Shown: in pieces, positions 48,245 to 59,019 of the stretch | Layout of the letters: each line of letters opens with the position of its first letter | Position numbering within the stretch: position 1 is the stretch's first letter | DNA from: Triticum aestivum | Lineage: Eukaryota; Streptophyta; Magnoliopsida; Poales; Poaceae | Direction of reading: 5' to 3' | Assembly: GCF_018294505.1 (NCBI RefSeq) | Contig: NC_057808.1 | Span: 354,504,696 to 354,568,695, forward strand | DNA length: 64,000 bases | Made by a program: the position numbers and the translations under genes | Notes under the pieces: model-generated | The model's input: only the letters and a program-made list of their open reading frames with translations | Database searches by the model: none | What the model was told of the DNA's origin: nothing

Positions 48245-49075
48245 ACTAGCAAGATGCCCGTGCATTGCACGGAACATCAAGATGCATTTTTTTACAAAAC
48301 ACTTGTTGTGATTGACCCATGCAGGAGTAATCCCATGTGTAAAAACTAATGATATCTCGAGAATTTTATTGGAAAAATGGTATCTCGACCATTTCATCGA
48401 AAAAATGATATCTCAAGAAAGATGATAGATAAGGTGAGGAGGAGTGGGGCGTGGTGGTGACTGGTGGTCGGATTGGGCGGAGGCATGAGGATGGACGGCG
48501 CTGGTCGCGGCCACCATGCCAGATTGTTCCAGAGACTTCCTTTTTTAATTGCTCAGCAATGAGGTTGTGGGAGATAAGGATGAACGAGGCAAGGCCTTAT
48601 CTGTAAATGTGGAGAGAGGTGCGGGTATCTTTTGTAAAATTGTCATAGTTTGCTTTCTATCCGTCAGATATAGATTGGACGGTCTATATTATAAGATGGC
48701 AGGCACACCATCATCACCAACTCGGTTTTTTCTCTACTCCTATCCTATAAAAGACTCAGTTGGTGATGATGGTGTGTCTGCCATCCGCCATTTCTGACCA
48801 TTAGATCTGCATCTAATGGTTGTGATGTCAGTTCTGGCCTTTTGCAACAATTCCCACTTCTCTGCTCTAGTTTACACAAGACCCCTTAGTATCTTGAAAC
48901 CAACCACATTCCTCCCTTACCTCATCAAAACAGCCCAAACAATATATTTGGAGTGAAACATAAGATATTTTTAGTGATATGTATATCAAAACTAAACTGT
49001 TTTCTTTCAAATTTGTGAATATGTATTATTCTACTTTGGATCCGTTGCAACGGACGTGCTCATTGGTATAAAGGT
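48245..49075. mobile_element. Possible non-autonomous DNA transposon with degenerate inverted ends
   Basis: The left end 'agcaagatgcccgtgcattg' and the reverse complement of the right end 'ccaatgagcacgtccgttgc' align imperfectly over about 28 bp ('...cgttgcaacgga' core). Such 'cccgtgcgttgcaacgg' ends are common around grass repeats. Superfamily and target duplication were not resolved. It contains a long hairpin at 48696-48784. Confidence 0.4.
48696..48784. repeat. Hairpin: 27-bp inverted repeat with 35-nt loop
   Basis: The left arm 'atggcaggcacaccatcatc' plus 'accaact' pairs with the right arm 48758-48784 with one mismatch. It could be a small MITE or a foldback RNA source. Confidence 0.8.
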
Positions 49076-49192
49076 TTATCTCTTGTATCGTCCGCAACGA
49101 ACACATGGTGTACTGGTCCAGGCCGGATGCTCGCAGCGCGATGACCTGAGTTCGAATTCTGTCCAAAACTTTAGCTTTTTATATTTTTAATA

Positions 49193-49350
49193 CTCCCTCC
49201 GTTCCTAAATGTAAGTCTTTTTAGAGATTTCACTACAAACTACATACATATGTATATAGACATATTTTAGGGTGTAGATTCACTCATTTTGCTCCGTATG
49301 TAGTCCATAGTGGAATCTCTAAAAAGACTTATATTTAAGAACGGAGGGAG
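49193..49350. mobile_element. Stowaway MITE
   Basis: 158 bp with long terminal inverted repeats beginning 'ctccctccgttcctaaatgt' and TA on both sides (49191-49192, 49351-49352). It belongs to the Tc1/mariner-derived Stowaway group. Confidence 0.92.
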
Positions 49351-49375
49351 TATATACTTCTTTCGCTACTGTACT

Positions 49376-49526
49376 GGGAGTGGACCCACAGAGTACTTAG
49401 AATACACAATTAAGGATGGATTTGTTTCTTTTTAACTTTCTGTATGAATCTGTAGCCAGCCTGCAAGTCATGTACACTATACTGATAGTGGCACCCACAG
49501 AGTACTTAGAATACAATATTAAGGAT
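49376..49526 (+). repeat. ~45-bp direct repeat, two copies
   Basis: 'cccacagagtacttagaata' and its surroundings occur at about 49376-49420 and 49481-49526. No function is evident. Confidence 0.7.
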
Positions 49527-49836
49527 GCAATTAACTTTTTATAGAGGGAGAATCATACACGCAATTAACTCAAATGGATTGGACGTGACTCTATTATTCT
49601 CCAACGGCAACCGGCAAATTTCCTCCCGCGGGCTGGAGTAGGTTTCTCGGTTTGCATGCGGGTTTAACGGAGGCGTTTGATGGAGGCGAGGAGGCGTGTT
49701 CAGCCGGGCATGCAGCGGGCGGCGCAGTACTATTTGATTTGACATCTACTAGTATATTATAAAAAAGAAAGAAGAGTAGTAGAGATAGAGATAAGAGTAG
49801 AGATAGAGACTAGGGAGGAGCACCATCTACTGCTTC

Positions 49837-50810
49837 GTGTGCTACTCCCGTGCTCCATTCGGCGGCCGCAACGTCCCCTACAGCCACTCCCTCATGCGCT
49901 CCATTCGGCGAGTGCTGTTGAAATTTGGGGAGCGCACTCGCGCGACTGCTGGCAGCGACGACTTCACCGACGAGGACTTCTTCCTCGACCTCGGCAACCT
50001 CTTCCTCAATGACATGGGCGACAACCTCAACGCCAACGGTGCTGCTCCCGTTGCACCATATGTGTTTCTGTCCTTCCTGTTCGAAATCGTGGTAAAATTC
50101 ATGTTTCTAGTCTGTGTCCTAGATTCCATCCGTTCATCTATTATGCTAATCCACATGATTAGTTTAATCTATGTTATAGCCGTCATGATTTATTTTGTGC
50201 TTATTCGAACTAAATCTCATAGTAACTTGCTCATATATTCAACTGGCACAACGTCCCCTACAGGCACTCCCGTTTCATGGACGGCCTGGTCGATGCCTCC
50301 AAGGAGCCCTTCGTCTACTGCTATGAGTGCCCGATGCCGTTTTGGGGCTCGCCGGCGGACATGCATCACCCCACGCAGGCGTCCCGTGATCACTACTGGC
50401 CCTTGGCAGAGAACATCAAGTACGAGACGTGCTACCCATTCGCCGTACCGGAGTCGCTGGAGGATCACTGCCGCCTGCTAGTCTCGGAGGAGGACGGCAG
50501 CGCCTTCCTCTTGATCGTGGGAACCGGCGAGGCCCGCGCAGGCCGCCGCCCCGTCTCTGTAGTGTGCGTCAAGGGCGACGCCGCTGATGCTGACACTGAC
50601 ACGAGGCCGATGTACGGGTGCGTGCTCACTGTTACTGCCCCTCAGAGGTACGTGGGCGCCCACACCCGCTCCATGACGCTGACTAGGACTGTGCCGAGCT
50701 GGGACCTTCCCGCCGATGTGGACATGGAAGACGCATGGTATGATTTCCCCCAAACATGGTGCACGGGGACTCCAAGGAGGTTCACCTGGACATATGCATT
50801 ACCAAGTTAA
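49837..50810 (+). CDS. SINA-like protein (SIAH zinc-finger and TRAF-like fold), atypical or partial
   Basis: The second part (frame entering near 50239, ATG at 50277, stop 50808-50810) resembles the C-terminal substrate-binding region of plant SINA-like E3 ligases. It has a Cys/His zinc-finger-like stretch (CYECPMPFWG, then HYWPLAENIKYETCYPFAVP) and a TRAF-like beta region (LLVSEEDGSAFLLIVG, RPVSVVCVKG, SMTLTRTVPSWDLP). No RING finger is present. A first exon may lie at 49837-50091, with acidic DDFTDEDFFLDLGNLFLND, joined by an intron to about 50238 whose acceptor I could not place. Both parts contain NVPYxHS followed or preceded by YC-x2-C, hinting at internal duplication. TATA-like 'tattataaaa' lies near 49756. 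No frameshift is seen in the second exon. Family call moderate. Confidence 0.5.
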
Positions 50811-50876
50811 ATGATGATCATTAGTCTTCGCTCAATGTAATCCGCTGTATAAGCATGTGGAACTTCTTATTTATAT

Positions 50877-51005
50877 AGTATAGAACCTTCCATGCATGAT
50901 CTTGCTCTATTAGAGTATCGCGCTTGTATAAAAGTTTATCCATTTATGGTTTAGTCTAGAATCTTCCATGCATGCTTTTGCTCCATTAAAGTTCTCGCTT
51001 GCCAT
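50877..51005 (+). repeat. Direct repeat in the 3' flank of the SINA-like gene
   Basis: 'ttccatgcatg' with 'ttgctc(t/c)attaaagt' and 'cgcttg' occurs twice, about 76 bp apart. From 51010 to 51900 no gene is seen; a lone Stowaway-like end ('ccctccgtctaggtgtataa') lies near 51108 and part of a MITE related to 52048-52214 at about 51613-51698. Confidence 0.55.
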
Positions 51006-51917
51006 TTATGAGATTAACTAAGAATTTTTACTACAGTACTGGTGAAAGACTTATGATGAACCATTTCTTACATCTCCTCTGCCCCCTTCCAAATCATCCT
51101 GATTTAATCCCTCCGTCTAGGTGTATAAGAGCATGGTTAATACTTAATAGTATAGCCAACTGTTGACTATAAGAAAGTGCCATGTCATCTGTAGCCAACA
51201 TGTATAACAATCGATACTCAAAAACTAATTCTTAAAGATCATTTCTTGCAAAGCACAATAAGTGTTATTTCTTCACAAGTTTTGGATGCAGGTTGAACAG
51301 TTGAACGCTTTTGTTTGCAAAAGATACTTTTTTATCTATTTCACCCGGATGTTTGTGAGCTCTAGAGATGAAATAATATCCGAAGAAACCTATCGATACC
51401 TGTTACACATGAGATGACCCCCACATCCTTTGTCAAAATAAACAACTCCCCGATCAATGCATTTCACTGTTCCATGCAACACACGGGCACCTTACTATAG
51501 ATTAGTACGACCAAAAATTTAACTAACACTATATATAGTATGATAAATGTTCATCCATGTCACCTAAAATTATATCATTGATAACTATGTTCAAATACGA
51601 ATCCCACGATATAGTTTTTGTTGACATGCACTAACATTTTGTCAGTTAAATCTTCACCCAAATTCAGTGGGGGACTAATAAACCACGACCGATGAAGTAC
51701 TAGTGTAGAGGGCAGCGCTGCACGGGAGTCTCACCCCGCTCATGGCGCAGCAGTAAAGCCGTCATATCACAAAACCCAACCACTCCCGGTACTAAGTGGC
51801 CTGGTAAAATAAACGGACAAGCAACCATCACATCCCTCCGTCTTTTTTGCATTTCATCTCTCTGCATTTACTTTCTCCGGTTCATCTCGCACACTCGATC
51901 CCTAGCTACTACTCCTA

Positions 51918-52260
51918 GGGCCAGTTCTTTTGTTGGCTTAAAAAATAAGCTGTCTCTTCCCCATCTTTTCCCATAAGACTAGTCATAGTGGAGAGTAACA
52001 TTAAGGCGCCTCACTCATTTATTTGGGCTTCTAAACTACTACTAGTACCTCCGTCCTGGTTTATTCGTCACCATTGTAATTTGTGCTAAATTTTGACCAA
52101 AGATTTAACTGATAAAATTTTAGTGCATGTGACATGCACAAACATTTCATTAGTTAAATTTCTGGTCAAAATTTGACACAGATCACAATGGGGACCAATA
52201 AACCAGGACGAAGGTAGTAGTTATGGGATTACTAATCTAGAATCCTAAAAGAACTGGCCC
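51918..52260. mobile_element. MITE with perfect 14-bp inverted ends, carrying another MITE
   Basis: 'gggccagttctttt' at 51918 is exactly inverted at 52247-52260. The host MITE is about 175 bp once the inner element is excluded. Superfamily not assigned. Confidence 0.75.
52048..52214. mobile_element. Stowaway-like MITE nested in the previous one
   Basis: 167 bp with about 22-bp inverted ends ('cctccgtcctggtttatt') and TA on both sides. Its interior is also largely self-complementary ('tgcatgtgacatgca'). Confidence 0.85.
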
Positions 52261-52564
52261 CTGGTACTCATAGTAGTAGTACTCAAGTTGGAATTCCAAC
52301 ACGGCACAACTTGTTAGGCAAAAAATTCGATACAGGGTGTAGGAAGTGGTTTGGGAATTTGCATGCCTTCCCGACCAGTGAGATACTCCATACAAAGTAC
52401 AATAGAGAAATAACCACAGAGAAGGAAGCTAAAAGTAAACAATCAAACGAGCATTTTTGCATTGAATCGTTTCACAAGCTTGACTAGTGTTGTTTTTCTA
52501 CTTTTACAAAAACCGCATCATAATGTTAAAACGTGCATTTGCACGTACATAAGTAATAGTAGTA

Positions 52565-52650
52565 CTCCCTCCATCTAGGTGTACAAGTCTTCCCTCCTTC
52601 TTGGTCACGGTGCACAACCAAAGATAACTTATTCACCTGGACGGAGGGAG
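52565..52650. mobile_element. Short Stowaway MITE
   Basis: 86 bp bounded by 'ctccctccatctaggtg' and its inverse 'cacctggacggagggag', with TA duplications at 52563-52564 and 52651-52652. Confidence 0.9.
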
Positions 52651-53042
52651 TAGCACAGTCTGCAAGTAATATATAGAGAGAGACGTGTAGTGCGATAGTT
52701 ATATAGTAAAGTTTGTGCTATATGCGCGTACTTACAAAATGCGTACGGATACGTAAGGTTTCCAAATTCTCCTTTTACACACTTAATTAAGGACGCTAAT
52801 AATTCCCGAACGTTCGGGATTTGCGTCCCAAAACTAATGAGATCTACTAGTGCGCATCGGTGCTATACAAACGGTTTTTAACTCCTTTTTCGCGACGGCA
52901 TTTGGAACTGTCGCCAAGTGAGTGTGGGCGATAGGGGTTTCTTCCCACACGACCCAGAAATCATCGGGGATAGGCCCTCCTGGGACATAGGCTGGGGCCG
53001 TGTGCGATCGGGCGAGGCATCGAAACCCAATCATTTTCGTAG

Positions 53043-53240
53043 GTATGTACATCCCACAGGGTAATCCAAGAAAAACATTTCTGTAGGTATGTACATCCCA
53101 CACGGTGAATCCCAGAAAAACATTTCCGTTCGTATGTATATCACACACAGTCAATCCAAGGAATACGTTTTCGTTCTTATGTACACCCCACACAGTCAAT
53201 CCAGGGAAAACATTTCCGTTCGTATGTACATCCCACACAG
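53043..53240. repeat. 45-bp tandem repeats
   Basis: Units start near 53045, 53089, 53134, 53179 and 53224 with 'atgtacatcccacaca'. The period is a multiple of three, so a minus-strand ORF shows a 15-residue repeat (VWDVHTNGNVFLGLT). The wider 52850-53410 block has 'caaacggttt' and 'accgtttgca' near its two ends and may be one mobile unit. Confidence 0.8.
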
Positions 53241-53596
53241 TTTTATGTATACGCTCGTGTGTGAAGGTGTAACTATCACACACACTCTGCCTTGGTTAAC
53301 TGTTTTCTTTCATTAACTACATCACACACGATTTGATGTAGAAAACTGTGTGGCGTTGGGCTATCCATCACAAGCGCTTGTACTGCCAGAACCGTTTGCA
53401 AAGTTCCATGATTGTCTGTTCTCTTTTTATTTTTGCCTGTAATTTATTATTCGAATTGGAAATTTTGAAATATGGAACGTGCAATTCAAATTCTCAGCAC
53501 AATGGTTCAACAACGTATCCATAAATAAAATTGCCAGTACAATATGTTCAGTAATTACAGGATTAGGCAGCAATTAACTATGATGAACCACAGTAT

Positions 53597-54133
53597 TTAA
53601 AGGCGGTAAAGGTGAAGACACAAGTGTAAATCATTTTGACTGCCGACGGTGTTGAAGAAGCGGAATGCCCATAATGTGCCTTCCTGCATGTCATAGGCAT
53701 TAACCACTTTTGTCCAACCCCTTGTGACGATCGCCCGCCCATCCTTCACCTCCTTCAGGAAGACTTCTAGAGCATTATCATTGTAGCATGGATTATATAC
53801 TTTAACCTTAGTTGCCTCCACTCCGGTCATGTAGTTTGCAAGGTAATCATCAGTAAATAGCTTCGGAAACCACTGAAAAGAGAAAAATATCAGATACTGA
53901 GGTGTAATAGAGTAACTTGTTGTGGGCAAGGGGAAAAGGCAACACATTACTTACCATCCTAAAGTTCACTGTTGTCTTCGACAAAGTGTAAATAAAGAGC
54001 TTAATTCCAATCACCCATTTCTTTCGCCTAACAATCTTTCTTAGTTTCCTCACTTGACGCTTGTTCATGAATATCTCATTGCCCCATACGCAAAAGGGAT
54101 CGAAGCGTGGATCAGTACTGCTCATATATGTAC
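53597..54133 (-). CDS. B3-like domain protein, last two exons
   Basis: Exon 54133-53955 (DPRFDPFCVWGNEIFMNKRQ, IGIKLFIYTLSKTTVNFRM) joins through a clear GTAAGT donor and TTTCAG acceptor to exon 53872-53597. The latter encodes WFPKLFTDDYLANYM, TKVKVYNPCYND, ALEVFLKEV, AIVTRGWTKVVNAYDMQEG and a stop. The order and spacing match a plant B3 (REM-type) DNA-binding domain. Upstream exons lie to the right: the acceptor before 54133 implies one, and 56441-56521 is a candidate. A solo LTR sits between them. Both exons are open, so the gene may have died only through loss of its 5' part at 56522. Confidence 0.6.
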
Positions 54134-54198
54134 CTACAAGCAACCAGTAAATGTTAGAAGCTAAACTGAGATTGCACAAATGATGTAAAATACAACTA

Positions 54199-54368
54199 CC
54201 TATGTTCCTAAGTACAAGTATTTTTTTTGAGATTTCAATATGAACTACACACGGATGTATATAGAATTATAGATATAGTTTAGATTATAATCTAGATTCA
54301 CTCATTTTGCTCCTTATGTAGTCTATATTGGAATCTCTAAAAATACTTATATTTGGGAATAGATGGTG
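54199..54368. mobile_element. Degenerate Stowaway MITE
   Basis: It has the same plan as 49193-49350 ('gttcctaagtacaagtattt', 'cactcattttgctcc', and the inverted 'aaatacttatatttgggaa'). Flanking TA is at 54197-54198 and 54369-54370. Confidence 0.8.
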
Positions 54369-54392
54369 TATAAGACATGGGATGCAGCTAAC

Positions 54393-55913
54393 TGAAAGTG
54401 CGTTATATCGACTAGAGGGGGGGGGGGTGAATAGGAGATTTTTATGAATTCTTCACTGAGGAATTTGCTAGTGAGGAAATTCCTTAGCGAAGAACTACTT
54501 GCAGCGGAATAAGTACTCAAAAGTATGCATAGCAGAACACAAGCATAGTCATCATGATGAAATGAAAGCAAGCACAGAGTACAAAAAGCGTAAACACACG
54601 ATAACACAGGATGAAGACAAACAGATTGAAGAAATTGAACTGACGAAATTGAGAAAGTCTTCAGTCAAAGTCTTCAAACACAGATATGAACAAGTGCACA
54701 ACACAGTAATGAGGAAATGAAAGAGTTGAGGAAATTGAACTAGTAGGCTTGGTGAAGACAATGATTTGGTAGACCAGTTCCAACTACTGTCTCAGTTGTA
54801 CGTCTGGTTGGAGCGGCTAGGTATTTAAACCTGAGGACACACAGTCCCGGACACACAGTCCTCACCGTATTCTCCTTGAACTAAGGTCACACAGACCTCG
54901 TCCAATCACTCATGGTAAGTCTTCAGGTGACTTCCAAACCTTCACAAACTCGGTCACTCGGCGATCCACAATTTCCTCTTGGATGCTCTAGACCATGATG
55001 CCTAACCGTCTGGAAGAAGCACAGTCTTCAAAGGTAACAAGCGTCAGATCCACGCAGGATCAATCTCTTCAGTGATGCTCAATCACTTTAGGTTTGTAGG
55101 TGTTTGGGTTTGGGTTTGGGTTTTCCTCACTTGATGATTTTCGCTCAAAGTCCTCGGAGGATGGGATGCTCTCAATTGACAAGTGTCAGTTTCTCTCGGA
55201 GCAGCCAACCAGCTAGTGGTTGTAGGGGGCGGCTATTTATAGCCTAGGGAGCAGCCCGGCATGATAAGACATAAATGCCCTTCAATGATATGACCGTTAG
55301 GTGGGTAGATTTTTTGGGACAGCTGGCGCATAGCACAGCAACGGTCGGAAATTTGAGTATCAAATTCCTCAGGGCTATCATGTTCCCCACTGTGTAGGCA
55401 ATCCGCACTAGTGAATTCCTAACTCCTCAGTTAGAACAAATTCCTCAGAGACCAGAAGAACTTCGTCTCTGTCACTGAAGAATATGACTGAACTGTATGA
55501 GATTTCCAATGGCTTCACTCGAAGGGATTGGTAGGTGTAGGATTTTGAGTTGAGCATCACATGGAAATTTTTCCTTAGTATTTCCTCGACCCCCTTTAAC
55601 AGTACGATGTTTCCTATGACTCAAGAAAGAGAAAATGAAACTATGAAAACAAAAGTCTTCACGCTTCATGTTCCTCAAATGAATACCAAGTCTTCAAGGT
55701 CACACCAATTTCTTCACTTTCAAAGTCTTCAGAAAGTCTTCAGAAATCCAAAGTCTTCAGTCGAAGAACTTCATTTTTAGGGGTCAACTTTCTCTGTAAA
55801 TATCAAACTCCTCATAGACTTATAGACCTGTGTACACTCATAAACACATTAGTCCCTTAACCTATAAGTCTTCAATACACAAAAATCACTAAGGGGCACT
55901 AGATGCACTTACA
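54393..55913 (-). mobile_element. Solo LTR
   Basis: The 1521-bp unit starts TG ('tgaaagtgcgttatatcgac') and ends CA ('agatgcacttaca'), with a perfect 5-bp duplication CTAAC at 54388-54392 and 55914-55918. No internal coding or second LTR copy is present. A TATA box TATAAATA on the minus strand near 55228-55240 suggests minus orientation. It lies in what appears to be an intron of the B3-like gene. Confidence 0.85.
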
Positions 55914-56091
55914 CTAACCTCGACGGCAAACAACAGCATCACCCATTGTATCCCTGTGTAAGTACATGGAAAGCCAATGTTAACTATAACAGGGTTAACA
56001 TCCACCAAAAATAGCAAATGGTAATAAAACGGCAGCATCTGTAGTGATATCTTCATTTAGAAAGAGTAGCACGGTAGCAAAGGGACGGATT

Positions 56092-56230
56092 AAAAAATGG
56101 ATACAACTATTAATTGCAACAGGCTTAACAACATCCTAATTCATGTTTTGTAAGTTTGTAGCCATTGAAATACAACTCTTTAAAAATGGATACAACTGTT
56201 AATTGCAACAGGCTTAATGGCCATTGAAAC
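56092..56230 (+). repeat. Direct repeat, two copies plus a remnant
   Basis: 'aaaatggatacaact' + 'gttaattgcaacaggctta' occurs at about 56092-56130 and 56180-56218, with a weaker copy near 56385. DNA 55919-56440 is otherwise without a recognised gene. Confidence 0.7.
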
Positions 56231-56440
56231 CGGTACTGATAAAAATGCAATTGGCGGAGTTAAACATCACAGGGCAGGTGCTGCCAGAGCAGATAATAGC
56301 CCAGTTGCCTATAAAAAGGTAGGGAAAATAGCTAAAACGTGTTAGGCATGTTTACTACAACATGCTTAATACATCGACCGTACAAAACATATCCATTAAT
56401 TGCAACTGGTATTGGTAAGATTGAACTGGTGAGTACATAC

Positions 56441-56521
56441 TTGGTAAGTCCTGAGAGGTAGTTGTTGGGGCACTTCATCTTGGCCAGAGCCCGCCCAAAG
56501 TCAGCGACGATGGAGGCGAGC
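56441..56521 (-). pseudogene. Candidate upstream exon of the B3-like gene, cut by a retrotransposon
   Basis: The minus strand reads QLASIVADFGRALAKMKCPN followed by NYLSGLTK up to a GTATGT donor. It is cut at 56522 by an LTR. Its link to the B3 exons 2.3 kb away is inferred from strand, splice signal and position only. Confidence 0.35.
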
Positions 56522-58352
56522 TGTCGGTGTACAAAAGTAGGGGCTCTTCTTTTGACCCCTTTACTTGTGCACGAGCAGTCAGAGCCGTGCGCCACGGCCA
56601 CACTTAGCAGGGCAGAGGAGGGAAGCCGGAGAGAAGCCGAAGCCCAAGACAAACAAGACAACGCCAAGACCAAGAACCCAAAGAGCAGAGGGGCGAAGCA
56701 GGTTTCCCCGGCAAGACCCTTCCGGGGCAGCCTCAGCAGCCCCGGCAAGAGCCTTGCCGGGGCAGCTCGCCCAACACCAGCGGAGCGATCCACCCTTGAG
56801 CCCAGGGGTTCCGGACGCCGTCAACAGCTACGTTGGAACCAGGGCTCGGGAGACACCCCCATGGTGGCATGCAGATCTTCGTCAAGATCATAAACATGTG
56901 AGATCAGATGAGGACCAGAAGACGGCGACCCTCGGCGGGATCCTAGCCGAGGGGATCCACAAGACCCCCGGCAAGCGCCTTGCCGGGGACGACTGCAATG
57001 CCACGGCAAGACCCTTGCCGGGCCCCCGGCAAGAACCTTGCCGAGGGCATCAGCGGGGCCACTGCCAGGTCCGCACCAGCCAAGACTCCACCGCCATCCC
57101 TAAGCAGCCACTAGCTCAACCAGCTGGGCAGGCACCTGCGTGGCGACGGGCGGCCTCTACACCAACTCAGCAAGCACTTGCATGGTGGCATGCAGATCTT
57201 CGTGAAGGCCCTGCCACCGTGCTAGGGGTGGGCATAAAAACCGACGGACCGAAGATCGAACCAATACCGAAACCGAAAACACCGAAATTTCGGTTTTTCT
57301 TAAAGCTACAGTAAAATTCGGTTTTCACTTATACTAACCGAATTAAATTCGGCCAGTTCGGTTTTATACCGTTCACCGAATACAGAAACCGAAGTAACCT
57401 GGTCGAACATACAAAATCCTAGCGCCCACGTACATGCAACTAGTTGGGCCTAGCACTACGTACATGCGAGTCTCCACGTACATGCAACTCTTCAAGGCCC
57501 ACACCTTTGTATAATATAGTCCTGCGCCAGTAGCCGCACATCACTTCACGTGGGTTTGTCCCACCTCGTCTAGCTACAGGGGATGAAACAGTGAGCTTGG
57601 TTACTTAAGAAAGCAGGCTCTGGTAGGAATAACGCGCACAGCAGTTAGCTCGGGCCTAGAAAACACATGGTGTAAAAAATGTTTTCTGTATAAGGTCCCT
57701 AATCGGTTAAAACCGAAAACCGAACCGAAAAAATCGGTTAACAAATTTTTGGTTAGTTGATTTTTCATGTTAATTTTGGTTTTCAGTTTTGCTAACCGAA
57801 TTCATAAACTAACCGAACAGTAGAAACCGAAATTTCGGTTTCTACCGAACGCCCAGGCCTATACCGCGCCACCTCAGCTGCCTGCCTGCCTACATGGCAC
57901 CGCATGCATCGCTGACCTGGGCGTGTGTCGAAGCAAGACGGAGCGGCGACAGACGAGACGGGCCTAGTTCCCGTCCCCGATAAAGCTAATGGACACCTAA
58001 GTAGCGCATTTAATGCGTTTTGTCCCCTAATGCCAGGCGATAAGCTTGCGCACTGTAGACCTTTCCACCTCCTGTATGCCACTGTGGCAGCTCCTTTCGA
58101 CTATAAAAGGAGGCCCGAGGCATACTGGAGAGGGATTCGGCTCTTTTGGGCAAGTTACACCCCGTAGCTAGCTCAAGAACACAAGAACACTCAATACATC
58201 CACCAAAGCAGGACTAGGGTATTACGCATCCTCGCGGCCCGAACCTGGGTAAACGATCCGTGTCCTTCCTGTTAGACCTGCTCTTCTCATAACCCCGCGC
58301 CCCCAACCGTAGAAGGGATTCTAGTGATCCCATAGGTGTCGTTTCCCCGACA
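56522..58352 (+). repeat. 5' LTR, with inserted hAT-like element
   Basis: It runs from 'tgtcggtgtacaaaagtagg' to 'gtcgtttccccgaca'. The TATA box 'tataaaa' is at 58102-58108. Runs of 'ccccggcaag(a/c)cccttgccg' give it a strongly palindromic GC-rich first half. Confidence 0.85.
57223..57861. mobile_element. hAT-like non-autonomous transposon inside the LTR
   Basis: The 639-bp insertion has inverted ends 'taggggtgggcataaaaacc' and (reverse complement) 'taggcctgggcgttcggtag', with many 'accgaa' / 'ttcggt' sub-terminal copies. It is flanked by 8-bp near-repeats CACCGTGC and TACCGCGC. The other LTR has the uninterrupted site 'ccaccgcgccacctc' near 62056-62070. TAGGG-type ends and an 8-bp duplication point to hAT. 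Confidence 0.82.
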
Positions 58353-58355
58353 TCT

Positions 58356-58374
58356 TTGGCGCACCAGGTAGGGG
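58356..58374 (+). other. Primer-binding site
   Basis: 'tggcgcaccaggtaggggg' lies 3 bp after the 5' LTR, with TGG for the tRNA CCA end. The tRNA was not identified. Confidence 0.65.
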
Positions 58375-59019
58375 GACGCAGTTGTGAGAATCTGGTTTAG
58401 CAACCAGCTTAGCAGTTCCTCATGGCCATGGTTTCTAAGGAAGAAGACGGCCAAGAGGATGGCGCGCGCCTGCAAGCACGAAGGGTGCCAGTACGGCGAC
58501 AGGAAAGCTAAATCATGCCGGACTTTAAATATTTCCTTTTTATATAAGGTTATTCCCCTCGGAGATCTCGTTCTTTGTCTGGAAAACCTACACGCAAAGG
58601 GGCCCTTCCGCGATTTGCAACACCCTTGTTCTATTTCGAGTCCGCTGAACAGCTCAAGCGGCCGCGTTGAGAGTGGCAGGGTAGCCTTCCGCAACTAGCA
58701 ACGCTCTCGATTCCGACTCGAGTCAAGCTCGACAGTTTGAGCGGTCGCGTTGAGGGGGGTAAGGTGGTTCGCCCGGCAGCAAGCACACCCGGCAGGCTAT
58801 CGAGGATCCGTCCTCGAGGGGCCGCGCCCTGGGTTACACACCGGCGAGCCTACCCGATTAACGTAGGGTGGACATACAGAGAGAGATTAAACAGGAAAAT
58901 AACATGCACTAATTCAAAAGTACTGCAAAGTTATATTACATAAATTGTTGCCGCAGTTCTAACTAAATATAGAAATTTTCTTGGCCATGAACTTGCAGCG
59001 GCAATGAGAAACGGGGTGC
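58375..59019 (+). other. Leader of the retrotransposon, no gene seen
   Basis: Short frames only (for example 58384-58698), with no gag similarity recognised. Confidence 0.5.

Noticed and set aside
50155..50240. Precise acceptor for exon 2 of the SINA-like gene
   Set aside because: No AG with a good pyrimidine tract leads in frame into WHNVPY; the boundary is left open rather than guessed.
56565..57314. ORFs of 143-249 aa in the LTR at 56522 (also at 61420-62155)
   Set aside because: They follow the palindromic 'ccccggcaag' repeats in the LTR, and one runs into the hAT-like insertion; no domain is seen.
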